A stretch of DNA of 64,000 bases from positions 1 through 64,000 of the forward strand of contig NZ_JBNGPA010000014.1 in the NCBI RefSeq assembly GCF_050589845.1. Reading direction: 5' to 3'. Below are positions 54,245-63,025 of the stretch, piece after piece; positions within the stretch are counted from its first letter, which is position 1; every line of letters begins with the position of its first letter. Below the pieces are notes generated by a model. It worked only from the letters and a program-made list of their open reading frames with translations. It was not told where the DNA came from and searched no databases. Position numbers and translations under genes: made by a program. The stretch comes from Carboxylicivirga agarovorans (GTDB taxonomy: Bacteria > Bacteroidota > Bacteroidia > Bacteroidales > Marinilabiliaceae).

Positions 54245-56077
54245 TTATTTTCTTTTTACAATCATCTCACAGTTTTTGCAATCAAACTCAAGTAGGTAAC
54301 TGTCCTTTTTATTGTATAGTGTCAGCGGAAGTAACTGGCGTGCTTCAGGGTGCTCTTTCAAGCATTGCTTATTCATATACAGCAGGCAATGTTTTGTGCG
54401 CATCAATTCTGCACCTTTGATGGAAGAGCTTTTTTCAAAACCCCAGTCGCTTTTTTTAACCCCGTGGCGAGAATAGAATTGTTGAGCCTTTTCATTGATG
54501 ATGTTGGCGGTATAGTTCAATTCTGATATAGGAAAAGGAATAGTGTTGGCTTTAAATACTGTATCCCTGGGTTTATAGAACTCCCGTCGTTTGGCTTCAT
54601 GTTCAGCTATAAGCTGGCGTCGGGCTGCATTAAGCTCCTTAGCCTGAAAAAACCAATCGTTTATCAAGTCAATATTAATATGTTCAGGGTGAAATACTGT
54701 GTTTCCCAATTTACTTATCTGTGATTTTATTTGCTCAAGAGCACGAGCCGGATTATTTGCTTTATTTGGTGATACATCACAAATAACAGTTGTTTTAAGT
54801 TGATCCTCATCAATGATCGATAGTTCAAATTGATTGTTCAGTTCAATAAAATGTATCTCAACCATAATGGAACGTCGGGTCGTGTTTTTAATGACAGCAT
54901 CGTTAAATTGCTTGTCATGATTCCGATATAAGGTAATGCCTTTAGAAATACCCTTCATATGGTTGGGGTAGATTTTGTTACCTTCAACTTTATTTACCAG
55001 AACACCACTCAGCTCCTTGTTTTTGGTGAAATAACTAAGTCCGTCACCATTCACAAGCTTTTCTCTGGAATCAAGGATAAAATGGGTTTTGGCTATGAAC
55101 TTAACTTTGCCAAGCTCTTCACCAATGTTTTTAGGTGAATCAATTGAACAGATGTCCTGTTCCCGGCCATTGACAAAATATTTACTAAACCCCCTGTTGA
55201 AGCTTTTTGATGCGGAAGCTTTGAAACTGGTCATAGCTTTTCCAGAAGATGCCTGTATTAAATCATCTCTGTCATCTATGATTGTATCCAGCATTTTTCG
55301 GTAATGAGCAGTAATATTGGCCACATAATCTTTGTCTTTAAGCCGACCTTCAATTTTAAAAGAGGAGATACCTGCATCAATTAATGATTCAAGGTGTGAT
55401 GAAAGATTAAGATCTTTGAGCGACAGCAGGTGTTTGTCCTTATAGATTTCTGAGCCATTTTTATCTTTCAGGCTGTATTTTAATCGGCATGGTTGGGCAC
55501 ATTCTCCACGATTGGCACTGCGTTTATTAATAGAGGCACTCATGTAACATTGGCCGCTGTAACAAACGCATAAGGCGCCATGGATAAAATACTCCAAAGG
55601 AACGGTTGTGTTTTTACTGATGTCTTTAATCTGCTTAATGGATAATTCACGTGCCAATACGACTTGTGAAAAACCAACATCCTGTAAGAATCTGACTTTC
55701 TCGATGCTTCGGTTATCTGTTTGTGTGCTGGCGTGGATCTCTATTGGAGGGAGCTCTGTTTCCAGTAGGCCCATATCCTGAATGATTACTGCATTGGCGC
55801 CTGCTTTATAAATGGCATGAATGAGTTTATTCGCTTCGTCTATTTCATGATCAAATAGCAATGTATTAAGTGTGATATAAACTTTTACCCCGAAAAGATG
55901 AGCATAATTGATTAACTCTTCAATATCGGCCAAAGAATTACCGGCATTTTTGCGGGCACCAAAACCCGGACCGCCGATGTATACAGCGTCTGCACCATGG
56001 TTTATAGCGGCAATACCACATTCCAGGTTTTTTGCTGGAGAAAGTAGTTCAATCGTTTTGCTAATGGAGCTGTTCAT
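54245..56077 (-). CDS. rlhA: Peptidase U32-family protein, RlhA-like
   Basis: 610 residues. The N-terminal U32 TIM-barrel-like domain begins ELLSPAKNLECGIAAINHGADAVYIG. The conserved cysteines are Cys170, Cys177, Cys193 and Cys197 (HGALCVCYSGQCYMS; NRGECAQPC), expected for an iron-sulfur cluster. A DUF3656-like C-terminal part follows (about 370-500). This domain order and size match E. coli RlhA (YdcP), which hydroxylates a cytidine in 23S rRNA, rather than the shorter TrhP or collagenase-like U32 proteins. The gene symbol is by analogy. Divergent from the SLC13 gene. Confidence 0.82.
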   Translation of the reverse strand: MNSSISKTIELLSPAKNLECGIAAINHGADAVYIGGPGFGARKNAGNSLADIEELINYAHLFGVKVYITLNTLLFDHEIDEANKLIHAIYKAGANAVIIQDMGLLETELPPIEIHASTQTDNRSIEKVRFLQDVGFSQVVLARELSIKQIKDISKNTTVPLEYFIHGALCVCYSGQCYMSASINKRSANRGECAQPCRLKYSLKDKNGSEIYKDKHLLSLKDLNLSSHLESLIDAGISSFKIEGRLKDKDYVANITAHYRKMLDTIIDDRDDLIQASSGKAMTSFKASASKSFNRGFSKYFVNGREQDICSIDSPKNIGEELGKVKFIAKTHFILDSREKLVNGDGLSYFTKNKELSGVLVNKVEGNKIYPNHMKGISKGITLYRNHDKQFNDAVIKNTTRRSIMVEIHFIELNNQFELSIIDEDQLKTTVICDVSPNKANNPARALEQIKSQISKLGNTVFHPEHINIDLINDWFFQAKELNAARRQLIAEHEAKRREFYKPRDTVFKANTIPFPISELNYTANIINEKAQQFYSRHGVKKSDWGFEKSSSIKGAELMRTKHCLLYMNKQCLKEHPEARQLLPLTLYNKKDSYLLEFDCKNCEMIVKRK

Positions 56078-56199
56078 TGATTTTTATTTAGCTTAATATA
56101 CGGGCAGAATAGGTATTTAAGTTATAATTTATATTTTTGCTTTGATACTATTTGCTCATTTACGGGCAAAAGTAACATATTTATTTGACCCTATATCAG

Positions 56200-57984
56200 A
56201 TGCCAGGTTTAGACGTAATTGTTGTATTTGTTGTTATTGCCTTTATCCTTCTATCGCTTTATCGTGAATGGATGGGAGCTGCATTTACGTTCTTTATTGC
56301 AGTGATGGTTCTTGGCATCTTCAAGATATTAACACCGGCTGAAATACTGGAAGGTTTTGCTAATGAGCAGATCGCAGTCATTATTATGCTCTTGTTACTT
56401 GGCGATGCTATACGCCAAACATCTGTTATTGAAATCTTTTTCGCCAGAATTTTCCCTACATCATCTACATATAAGGGCTTTTTAGCGCGTATGATGCTAT
56501 GGGTGGGTGGATTCTCAGCTTTCTTAAATAACACACCGCTTGTGGCTGTTATGATGCCATATGTGCACCAATGGAGTCGGCGAAATAATATTTCTTCATC
56601 GAAGTTGTTGATTCCTCTTTCATATGCTGCAATTCTGGGAGGTTGTGTAACACTGATAGGTACTTCCACTAACCTGATTGTAAGTGGTATGGTTGTTGAC
56701 CAGGAGATAATTCCGGATATGGCACCACTTGAAATGTTTGATTTTGTGTGGGTAGGTTTACCCATGTTGGTTATCGGCTTTGCCTATTTATATTTCTTCA
56801 GTTATAGATTATTGCCAAGCCGTGCATCAGCCTTAGATGATTTTAATGATTCGGACCGCAAATACTTGGTTGAGGCTGAGATACGAAGTAATTCGGGACT
56901 CATAGGCAAAGTCGTCAAGGATGTTGATTTTAAGGGAAAGTACGGTTTACTGGTCGTTGAAATATGTCGGGGAAAACAAATCTTTCAAATAAGGGAAGGT
57001 AACTTTGTTTTAAGTGAAGGAGATGTGCTGCGTTTTGCGGGTGATCATAACAATATAGCAGGATTGTTATCTGATAGCAGTGAACTAACGGTGCCGTCAG
57101 TTGGTATGATGTCCAAGCTCAAACGTTCGCAGATTGTAGAAATTGTAATTTCTCACAACAGCTCACTTATTACCAAGCAGGTCAAAGATATTTATTTCCG
57201 AGGTAATTATGACTCAGCACTTCTGGCTATTCATAGGAATGGAGAAAGAATAAGAGGTGGTATTGACGATGTTAAGCTGAAGGCAGGAGACGTATTACTT
57301 TTGTTGGCAGGTGATAACTTTACAAGTCACCTTCAGAACGAGATTGATTTCTATGTAATTTCACGCGTTAAAGAATTACGCAAGCCAGAAAAGTATAAAA
57401 TATGGGCGCTGTTCGGAGGAACATTGATGGCCATATTTTTAGCAGCTGTTAAACTGGTACCCCTGTTTCTTGGCTTACTCATTGTATTAGCAATGATTAA
57501 TATTCTGAAGGTTGTATCTTCTAAAGATCTGCCTAAAAGCATTGATTATAACCTGGGTGTTATCATAGCCTTGTCATTGGCCCTGGGTACCGCCATGATC
57601 AAAACCGGCGTGGCCGACATGATTGCTAATACTGTTATTCGTGTGTTTTTACCATTTGGGCGAATTTCATTATTGGTGGGCATATATTTAATTACAACTG
57701 TATTGGCTGCTTATATTACCAATAAGGCAGCTGTTGCCATCATGTTTCCAATTGCCATCACTGCAGCCAAAAACCTACCCCTTGATCCGATGCCTTTTGT
57801 ACTGGTAGTGTCGTTTGCTGCTGCTGCTAATTTTCTGACGCCCATTGGATATCAGACGAACCTGATGGTCTACGGTCCCGGTGGGTATAATTTCAAGGAT
57901 TTCTTTAAAATAGGGCTGCCGCTTACAATTATTTATATGATTGTTACCATATCAATTTTAAGCTACATGTATTTCCCATCATGA
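56200..57984 (+). CDS. SLC13-type permease with two TrkA-C domains
   Basis: Using ATG at 56200 gives 594 residues (a TTG at 56185 would add five). Two membrane blocks of five to seven spans flank two cytosolic TrkA_C/RCK-C domains (about 225-305 and 310-395, with LIGKVVKDVDFKGKYGLLVV and FVLSEGDVLRFAGD). The motifs FLNNTPLVAVMMPYV, GTSTNLIVSG and, in the second half, TNKAAVAIMFPIA and LTPIGYQTNLMVYGPGGY are the duplicated SNT-type signature of the DASS/SLC13 family. Likely sulfate, phosphate or dicarboxylate uptake; the substrate is not readable. Confidence 0.9.
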   Translation: MPGLDVIVVFVVIAFILLSLYREWMGAAFTFFIAVMVLGIFKILTPAEILEGFANEQIAVIIMLLLLGDAIRQTSVIEIFFARIFPTSSTYKGFLARMMLWVGGFSAFLNNTPLVAVMMPYVHQWSRRNNISSSKLLIPLSYAAILGGCVTLIGTSTNLIVSGMVVDQEIIPDMAPLEMFDFVWVGLPMLVIGFAYLYFFSYRLLPSRASALDDFNDSDRKYLVEAEIRSNSGLIGKVVKDVDFKGKYGLLVVEICRGKQIFQIREGNFVLSEGDVLRFAGDHNNIAGLLSDSSELTVPSVGMMSKLKRSQIVEIVISHNSSLITKQVKDIYFRGNYDSALLAIHRNGERIRGGIDDVKLKAGDVLLLLAGDNFTSHLQNEIDFYVISRVKELRKPEKYKIWALFGGTLMAIFLAAVKLVPLFLGLLIVLAMINILKVVSSKDLPKSIDYNLGVIIALSLALGTAMIKTGVADMIANTVIRVFLPFGRISLLVGIYLITTVLAAYITNKAAVAIMFPIAITAAKNLPLDPMPFVLVVSFAAAANFLTPIGYQTNLMVYGPGGYNFKDFFKIGLPLTIIYMIVTISILSYMYFPS

Positions 57985-57987
57985 TCA

Positions 57988-58018
57988 TAAAAAAAGCTGT
58001 CCGATTGATCGAACAGCT
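57988..58018 (-). terminator. Intrinsic terminator of the coiled-coil lipoprotein gene
   Basis: AGCTGTCCGA (57995-58004) pairs with TCGAACAGCT (58009-58018) with one mismatch. On the minus strand a T-run follows (57988-57994). Confidence 0.82.
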
Positions 58019-58041
58019 CTTCTCTATAATCTAGTTCTTTT

Positions 58042-58761
58042 TTAATAATGTCCCAGAAGTTTGGCGACTTTATCAACCTGCTTGCTTTTATTTGGATCAA
58101 TCGCCTTGTTGTTACTCTTGGCTTTAAGCATTTCTTTTCTTAACTCAATAAATGCATTGGAAACTTCAGACATATTTTGTTGGCTTTTAATCAATTGACG
58201 TTCCATCTCTTTAAGCTGAGCCGATTGCGCGTCTAATTGCTTTTGTATTTCAACCCGTTGAAGACCACTCTCATTTGCTTTTTCCTGCGATTGTTTTAAC
58301 TCATCCTGTAGCATTTTGTTTCGCTGTTTAGCCAGTTGCAGAGAATAATTTAAACTAGCCGTATCGCGCTTTAGAACATTAACAGTGCGCATGGTTTGAT
58401 TTAATTCTTCATTGGCCAGGTATGAGTCAGCTTCCTTGGCCTTAAAATTCTTCATGGTCTCATCCAGCCTGGTGTTTAATTCTTCGCTTTCATCTTTAAG
58501 GCGTGTAACCATTATCATTAGATCCGAAATTTCATCAGTTTTTAATGCATTACTTTTACCAAAGTCATTTTTCATGCTTTCGTAGTCCGAAATAGCACTT
58601 TCTAAATTAACCTGTAGTTGTTTGCTTTCGGCTGTTTTCTGTTCTAGATTATCTTCCAGCTTGCTGTTTTCAAGTAGAAGTGCGTCGTATTTCTTTTTTG
58701 ATACCACGCAGCTACTTAATGACAGAACGAGTGCGGTTAATACAAAAATTACTCTAGTCAT
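58042..58761 (-). CDS. Coiled-coil lipoprotein
   Basis: 239 residues with lipobox LSSC (Cys18) and the onset SCVVSKKKYDALL, typical of Bacteroidota OmpA-type lipoproteins. The rest is one long heptad-type coiled coil (about 30-215, for example LKEMERQLIKSQQNMSEVS) rich in Gln, Lys and Glu. The OmpA peptidoglycan-binding domain that usually follows this start is missing; the gene stops at about 239 residues with an intact terminator, so it looks like a genuine short form rather than a decayed one. Function unknown, perhaps envelope spacing. Confidence 0.8.
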   Translation of the reverse strand: MTRVIFVLTALVLSLSSCVVSKKKYDALLLENSKLEDNLEQKTAESKQLQVNLESAISDYESMKNDFGKSNALKTDEISDLMIMVTRLKDESEELNTRLDETMKNFKAKEADSYLANEELNQTMRTVNVLKRDTASLNYSLQLAKQRNKMLQDELKQSQEKANESGLQRVEIQKQLDAQSAQLKEMERQLIKSQQNMSEVSNAFIELRKEMLKAKSNNKAIDPNKSKQVDKVAKLLGHY

Positions 58762-59057
58762 ATTGCTTTTGTTTTAATGTAGTTTCAATAATTTAAGTCG
58801 GTATTTGACTTTAAATATACCTTAAAAGAAATGAATTTCTCATTTGAAGAAAATCATTTCTCAAATTATATATTCAAAACACTGCGTCTGGGACATCAAA
58901 TATAGTGCCTAAAATCCCGGGTTTACGAGTGTTTTTTTATAATAGTTATAAGAGGCGAATTTTAAGGAATGATTATTGTTAATGTATGCGAGCAAAAGAA
59001 AAATAGTATCTTAACAACTTGTAATAATAGATTTTTATCAAACAATAAAATATAGAT

Positions 59058-60197
59058 ATGCTATTAACAAAGATTAATGCTTATATAGTTCTAATAGCTT
59101 TGTTGCTTGGAAGTTCAGTTTTACAAGCCCAGGATTTTGAAATCAAAGGACGAATAATTGATGCGGAAACCAATAAGCCTGTTGAGTTTGCAAATATAGG
59201 AGTTGTTGGAACTTACCTGGGGACGGCATCTGATTTTGATGGCTATTATCATTTAACAGTTGCAAAAGACTTTGTCAATTTTAAGGTGCAGATTTCAGCC
59301 GTTGGTTATAAAGTAAAGGAATTTACTGTTGACGAATTGAATGTGCTTAACGGAGAGTCTATAAAGCTGTTTAGTCAAACTTATGGATTAAAGGCGGTTG
59401 ACGTTAAAGCTGATTCAAAGCGCTTGTATGGCATTGTAAAGACGGCTGCCAATATTATAGAGGACTCTTATGAAAAGGCCTATTCTGCAGATGTTTACCT
59501 TGAACAAAGTTACAATGGAAATAAAACCGAAGCAGTTATTAGTTATACTGATTCGAAAGGCTACGGTAATCGTTCTTTGGCATCGGTATATGAAAGTACA
59601 GGTTTTAAGATTGAAGAAGTACGACGTGATTATGAGGTAACGCCTATTAAAAAGGGTATGATTTTCGCCGGTGACATTCTCGCATTCGATATTGCGAGGC
59701 AGCGTGGTAATATACTTGATGTTGATTTTGTTGATCAGTATGAGTTAAAATTAGCGGAAGAGACCATTATTAATGGTGATTCTGTATGGGTTATAAATTA
59801 TAACCTAGAACACCCGAATGTCGCTAATACGGGAGACGCCTATTGCAAATCCTATAATGGGGTTATTGTGGTACGTCAACATGATTATTCAGTTGTTACC
59901 AATAATATTGAATATACATCAAATGGATTCTTTCATGCAGGCAGAGATGCCTACAGAGACAGTGTTAATGAATCAGATTATGTGTGCAAAGTATCTGTCA
60001 ACTACATGAAAACTGAGAATAATAAGTATGCTGTAAGTAAGATTAAGTACGAAGGAAGCGGTGGAGGTACTACACTAAAAGCAAACTGGTTAGTGTATAA
60101 ATACAATTCCTTTAAAACAGAAGCAGATAAATCATTTTATAGCGATAAAACTGAAAACAAAGATTTCTGGAATCGATTTAGCTTACCGTCAGAATAA
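59058..60197 (+). CDS. Exported protein with carboxypeptidase-regulatory-like domain
   Basis: 379 residues: signal peptide (about 1-24, LQA-Q), CarboxypepD_reg-like/DUF5686-type beta domain (about 27-110; IKGRIIDAETNKPVEFANIG, ASDFDGYYHLTV), then a beta-rich region of about 270 residues with no assigned family. No plug or barrel is present, so it is not a TonB receptor. It resembles a short version of the outer-membrane-associated DUF5686-like proteins, but without the barrel. Function unknown. Confidence 0.75.
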   Translation: MLLTKINAYIVLIALLLGSSVLQAQDFEIKGRIIDAETNKPVEFANIGVVGTYLGTASDFDGYYHLTVAKDFVNFKVQISAVGYKVKEFTVDELNVLNGESIKLFSQTYGLKAVDVKADSKRLYGIVKTAANIIEDSYEKAYSADVYLEQSYNGNKTEAVISYTDSKGYGNRSLASVYESTGFKIEEVRRDYEVTPIKKGMIFAGDILAFDIARQRGNILDVDFVDQYELKLAEETIINGDSVWVINYNLEHPNVANTGDAYCKSYNGVIVVRQHDYSVVTNNIEYTSNGFFHAGRDAYRDSVNESDYVCKVSVNYMKTENNKYAVSKIKYEGSGGGTTLKANWLVYKYNSFKTEADKSFYSDKTENKDFWNRFSLPSE

Positions 60198-60217
60198 AAA
60201 GAGTACAACGAATAAGT

Positions 60218-60255
60218 AAAAAGGGGATTTGCTATAGTAGCAAAATCCCCTTTTT
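60218..60255. terminator. Bidirectional terminator between 59058 and 61719 genes
   Basis: AAAAAGGGGATT-TGCTA pairs with TAGCAAAATCCCCTTTTT with one bulged base; A- and T-runs flank both sides, so it can serve both convergent genes. Confidence 0.88.
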
Positions 60256-60279
60256 ACATTGTTGATAGATGTATTTTCT

Positions 60280-61719
60280 TTAATTCTTTGACTGATAGCA
60301 TTTAATCCATTCAACCTGTATGCTGGCATTTGAATCAATATTTTCAGCATTTTCAGTCATATGGGAACTGAAAACAAGGTACATTGGTGAATGTGGAATG
60401 TTGCTGCTTTGCTCATTTACTTTTACCCCATTGATAAACCAATTGATTTTGTCTTTGGTCCATTCAAGTGAGTAGATGTAAAAGTCATTTTCAAAGTTGG
60501 CTCCGTTAACTGTTTTAGTCACTACTTTTGGTGTTTTACCATTTAGCAGTTGTAGGCCAGAAGTGAAGCTTTTGGCATTTTTAGCATTAAATCGGAATAT
60601 ATCAATTTGAGGTGCCATTTCTTCACCAACCATCCAAAAAGCATGTGTAACTGCTTTATTATGATTAACCCTTACTTTAGCTTCAATCTTACCAAAAGCC
60701 TGGCGATGGCTTTGACCGGTACTAATCATACCAGAAGTATAATTAAATGTTTTGGGCATAAAACCTCTTTGCATGTCCCATACCAATCCTTCAGCTTCTT
60801 CATTTTTGGTATTAATGTTTACACCGTTACCATCAATTTTAATGTTATTGTCGGTAAAGAACTGATTTTCGTTCTCCAGAACGTATGTCTTATTTAATAA
60901 AGCCTTTCCCCAGTAATATCCGGTAATCCATTTGCCCTTGTCTAATTGCTTGGCAGAGAATTCATCTTCAAAACAAAGTTCCCACTTATTAATGGTATTG
61001 AATGAATTCTTCTTTTCAGTCTTAACATACCAATTGTAGTCAGGCGATTTTAGTAATCTTGCATGCTCTTGAATTAGACTATATTCTTCAGATTTCTGGA
61101 ATTTCTTTTTGTCTTCCATCCAGCTCTTAAACTGAACAAATTTCTCTGAAGTAACTTCATGTTCTAAATCATGATATGTTTTTAGTCGTTCAGAATTATG
61201 AATGTTTAGATAGTTCTTGTAGATCGCCGATTTTATTTGCTTGTTATAAAGCTTAATTTCAGAATCTTTAGATAATTCTTTATAACGCTTAAACTTAGTA
61301 AAGGCATCAGTCTTTTTAAATCCTCTTTGCTTCTTCTCACTTAAAAACTCACTGCTTCTTACAAATTCACTGAGTTCGGCCAGTTCCTTAAGCTTCGCTG
61401 ATTGCTTAATGCTATCAACCTTATCAGGCATGCCTGAAGCCTGATACCTGAAGTACTTTTTAAACTCGCTTGACTTCTTTTGAGCAGTATATTTGTTTAA
61501 TTGCCTGTATTCGGCAGTATCTTTAAACTTTTCATTTTTAAGTTTATCAACTTTCTTTTTAAAATCACTTGAGTTGATAAGTATCTCCAACTCCTTGATG
61601 CGTTTTAATTCATCAGATTCTTTGTATGAATTAAAGCGTTCAAAGTCGCTGTGTAATTGCTTTATGTCGGCTTCGTATTTAGCCGTTTTCGGATATTTAT
61701 TTGAAGAAAAGAGTGCCAT
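60280..61719 (-). CDS. GH16-fold protein with six N-terminal repeats and lost catalytic glutamates
   Basis: 479 residues and no signal peptide or lipobox (MALFSSNKYPKTAKYE), so apparently cytoplasmic. Residues about 35-231 hold six units starting at S35, T68, S107, T137, S176 and S210. Each reads S/T-x3-L/Y/F... and has a Ser-x-acidic-aromatic/Ile at unit positions 16-19 (examples SSDF, SSEF, SPDY). Residues about 247-476 are a GH16-like jelly roll (FEDEFSAKQLDKGKWITGYY, FGKIEAKVRVNH, THAFWMVGEEMAP, YIYSLEWTKDKINWFINGV). The catalytic E-x-D-x-x-E reads Q371-I-D373-I-F-R376, so nucleophile and acid/base are both gone. Probably a carbohydrate- or protein-binding module, not an enzyme. Single gene. 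Confidence 0.85.
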   Translation of the reverse strand: MALFSSNKYPKTAKYEADIKQLHSDFERFNSYKESDELKRIKELEILINSSDFKKKVDKLKNEKFKDTAEYRQLNKYTAQKKSSEFKKYFRYQASGMPDKVDSIKQSAKLKELAELSEFVRSSEFLSEKKQRGFKKTDAFTKFKRYKELSKDSEIKLYNKQIKSAIYKNYLNIHNSERLKTYHDLEHEVTSEKFVQFKSWMEDKKKFQKSEEYSLIQEHARLLKSPDYNWYVKTEKKNSFNTINKWELCFEDEFSAKQLDKGKWITGYYWGKALLNKTYVLENENQFFTDNNIKIDGNGVNINTKNEEAEGLVWDMQRGFMPKTFNYTSGMISTGQSHRQAFGKIEAKVRVNHNKAVTHAFWMVGEEMAPQIDIFRFNAKNAKSFTSGLQLLNGKTPKVVTKTVNGANFENDFYIYSLEWTKDKINWFINGVKVNEQSSNIPHSPMYLVFSSHMTENAENIDSNASIQVEWIKCYQSKN

Positions 61720-62237
61720 TAAATTATAAGTTTTGGGCGTTTAGTTGATATCATACGTGTTTGAGCCAATAAAGTTTATTCTTTGATCAATAATTTTTGC
61801 TTTATAAATGTAAGTGTTCGCAAATAGAATGGTATTGTTCGGATATGAACGCTTTTAATTTGAGGTTGAATTTGGTAAGGTGCATTATATCAGTGTTATG
61901 TGTTTTTTGGTTTGATAGTTGAGTTATAGTTTTCAGAGTGACACTTATAAAGATAAGATATTGTTACAGATTGACACATGATGAGCAGGGTGAAACAGGT
62001 GATTTAAGTTTATTAACAATTTTTAGACTTGTTTTTAAGAAATTGTAAGGGTTTTTAAGGGCTTGAAAAACAGAATATAAGAAAAATATTTGTGTTCTAT
62101 AACATTAAAATGGTGTTAAATTTTCTTAGCTTATAAAAAACATGATTTCAGTCATATATCCTGAAAATCTAAAGTGTGTTTTTTGCAGCGAATTTGAAAA
62201 TAGTTGTTAAGGATATAACAGTTTTTAATTACGGACC
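61720..62237. other. Divergent intergenic region before the VTC gene
   Basis: About 520 bp, AT-rich, with no gene, repeat or strong promoter box that I can support. Confidence 0.5.
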
Positions 62238-63017
62238 ATGAAGGATTTATTACAGTTAGTTAGTTTTTTCGATACGACATCTTTAGAAGGGATGAGTAGA
62301 GCTAAGCTATTAAATAGGATAGATACAAAATACATTGTATCTCCTGCTGTATTAGTCAAAGCTCTTTCTGAACACATCAACGATTATGAGGTTCTTGCAG
62401 TTGATGGAAAAGTTAATCTATCGTATAGCACCATTTATTTTGATACTGATGATTTATCAATGTACAAAGAGCATCACAATGGTAAAAATCATAGATATAA
62501 AGTTCGTTACAGACAATATAAGGAAACAGGTGATAAATTCATCGAGGTAAAGGAGAAAATTAAGACTCGTACGGTTAAACAACGTCTGAGAATAGATCAG
62601 TTTACCTATCCTATTTCAAAAGGTTTAGAAAGCCTTGTTCACGATTGCACGCCCTATAGTGCAGGTGATTTGGAACCAAAGCTTACGACAGATTTTAATC
62701 GGATTACCCTGATTAATAAAAAAGCATGTGAGCGTATTACCATTGACCTGAATATTCGCTTTACAAATGATAAGCAATGCAATTATTCATTAGGTAATTG
62801 TGCGATTGTTGAAATAAAACGAGACAAAGAAGACGTTTATTCCGGATTTGCCCGTACTTTAAAATCAAAAGGGGTTTTACCATTATCAATAAGCAAGTAT
62901 TGCCTAGGAACTATTGCTCTTAACAACAAAGTAAAATACAATCGATTTAAACCTCGATTAAGAAAAGTTGAAAAACTGGTTGCTCAGGAACATTCACAAC
63001 TATCAATGGTTGTTTAA
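62238..63017 (+). CDS. VTC-domain protein (polyphosphate polymerase-type)
   Basis: 259 residues spanning the VTC/tunnel-fold triphosphate family. It begins LLNRIDTKYIVSPAVL (the family's R-x-E/D-x-K-Y type strand), continues YSTIYFDTDDLSMYKEHHNG and KVRYRQYKETGDKFIEVKEK with many tunnel-lining Arg/Lys and acidic pairs, and ends with AIVEIKRDKEDVYSGFARTL and SISKYCLG. In yeast this domain makes polyphosphate from ATP; bacterial members are less studied. The CotH-like gene follows 8 bp after the stop, so they form an operon. Confidence 0.87.
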   Translation: MKDLLQLVSFFDTTSLEGMSRAKLLNRIDTKYIVSPAVLVKALSEHINDYEVLAVDGKVNLSYSTIYFDTDDLSMYKEHHNGKNHRYKVRYRQYKETGDKFIEVKEKIKTRTVKQRLRIDQFTYPISKGLESLVHDCTPYSAGDLEPKLTTDFNRITLINKKACERITIDLNIRFTNDKQCNYSLGNCAIVEIKRDKEDVYSGFARTLKSKGVLPLSISKYCLGTIALNNKVKYNRFKPRLRKVEKLVAQEHSQLSMVV

Positions 63018-63025
63018 CTGATGAG

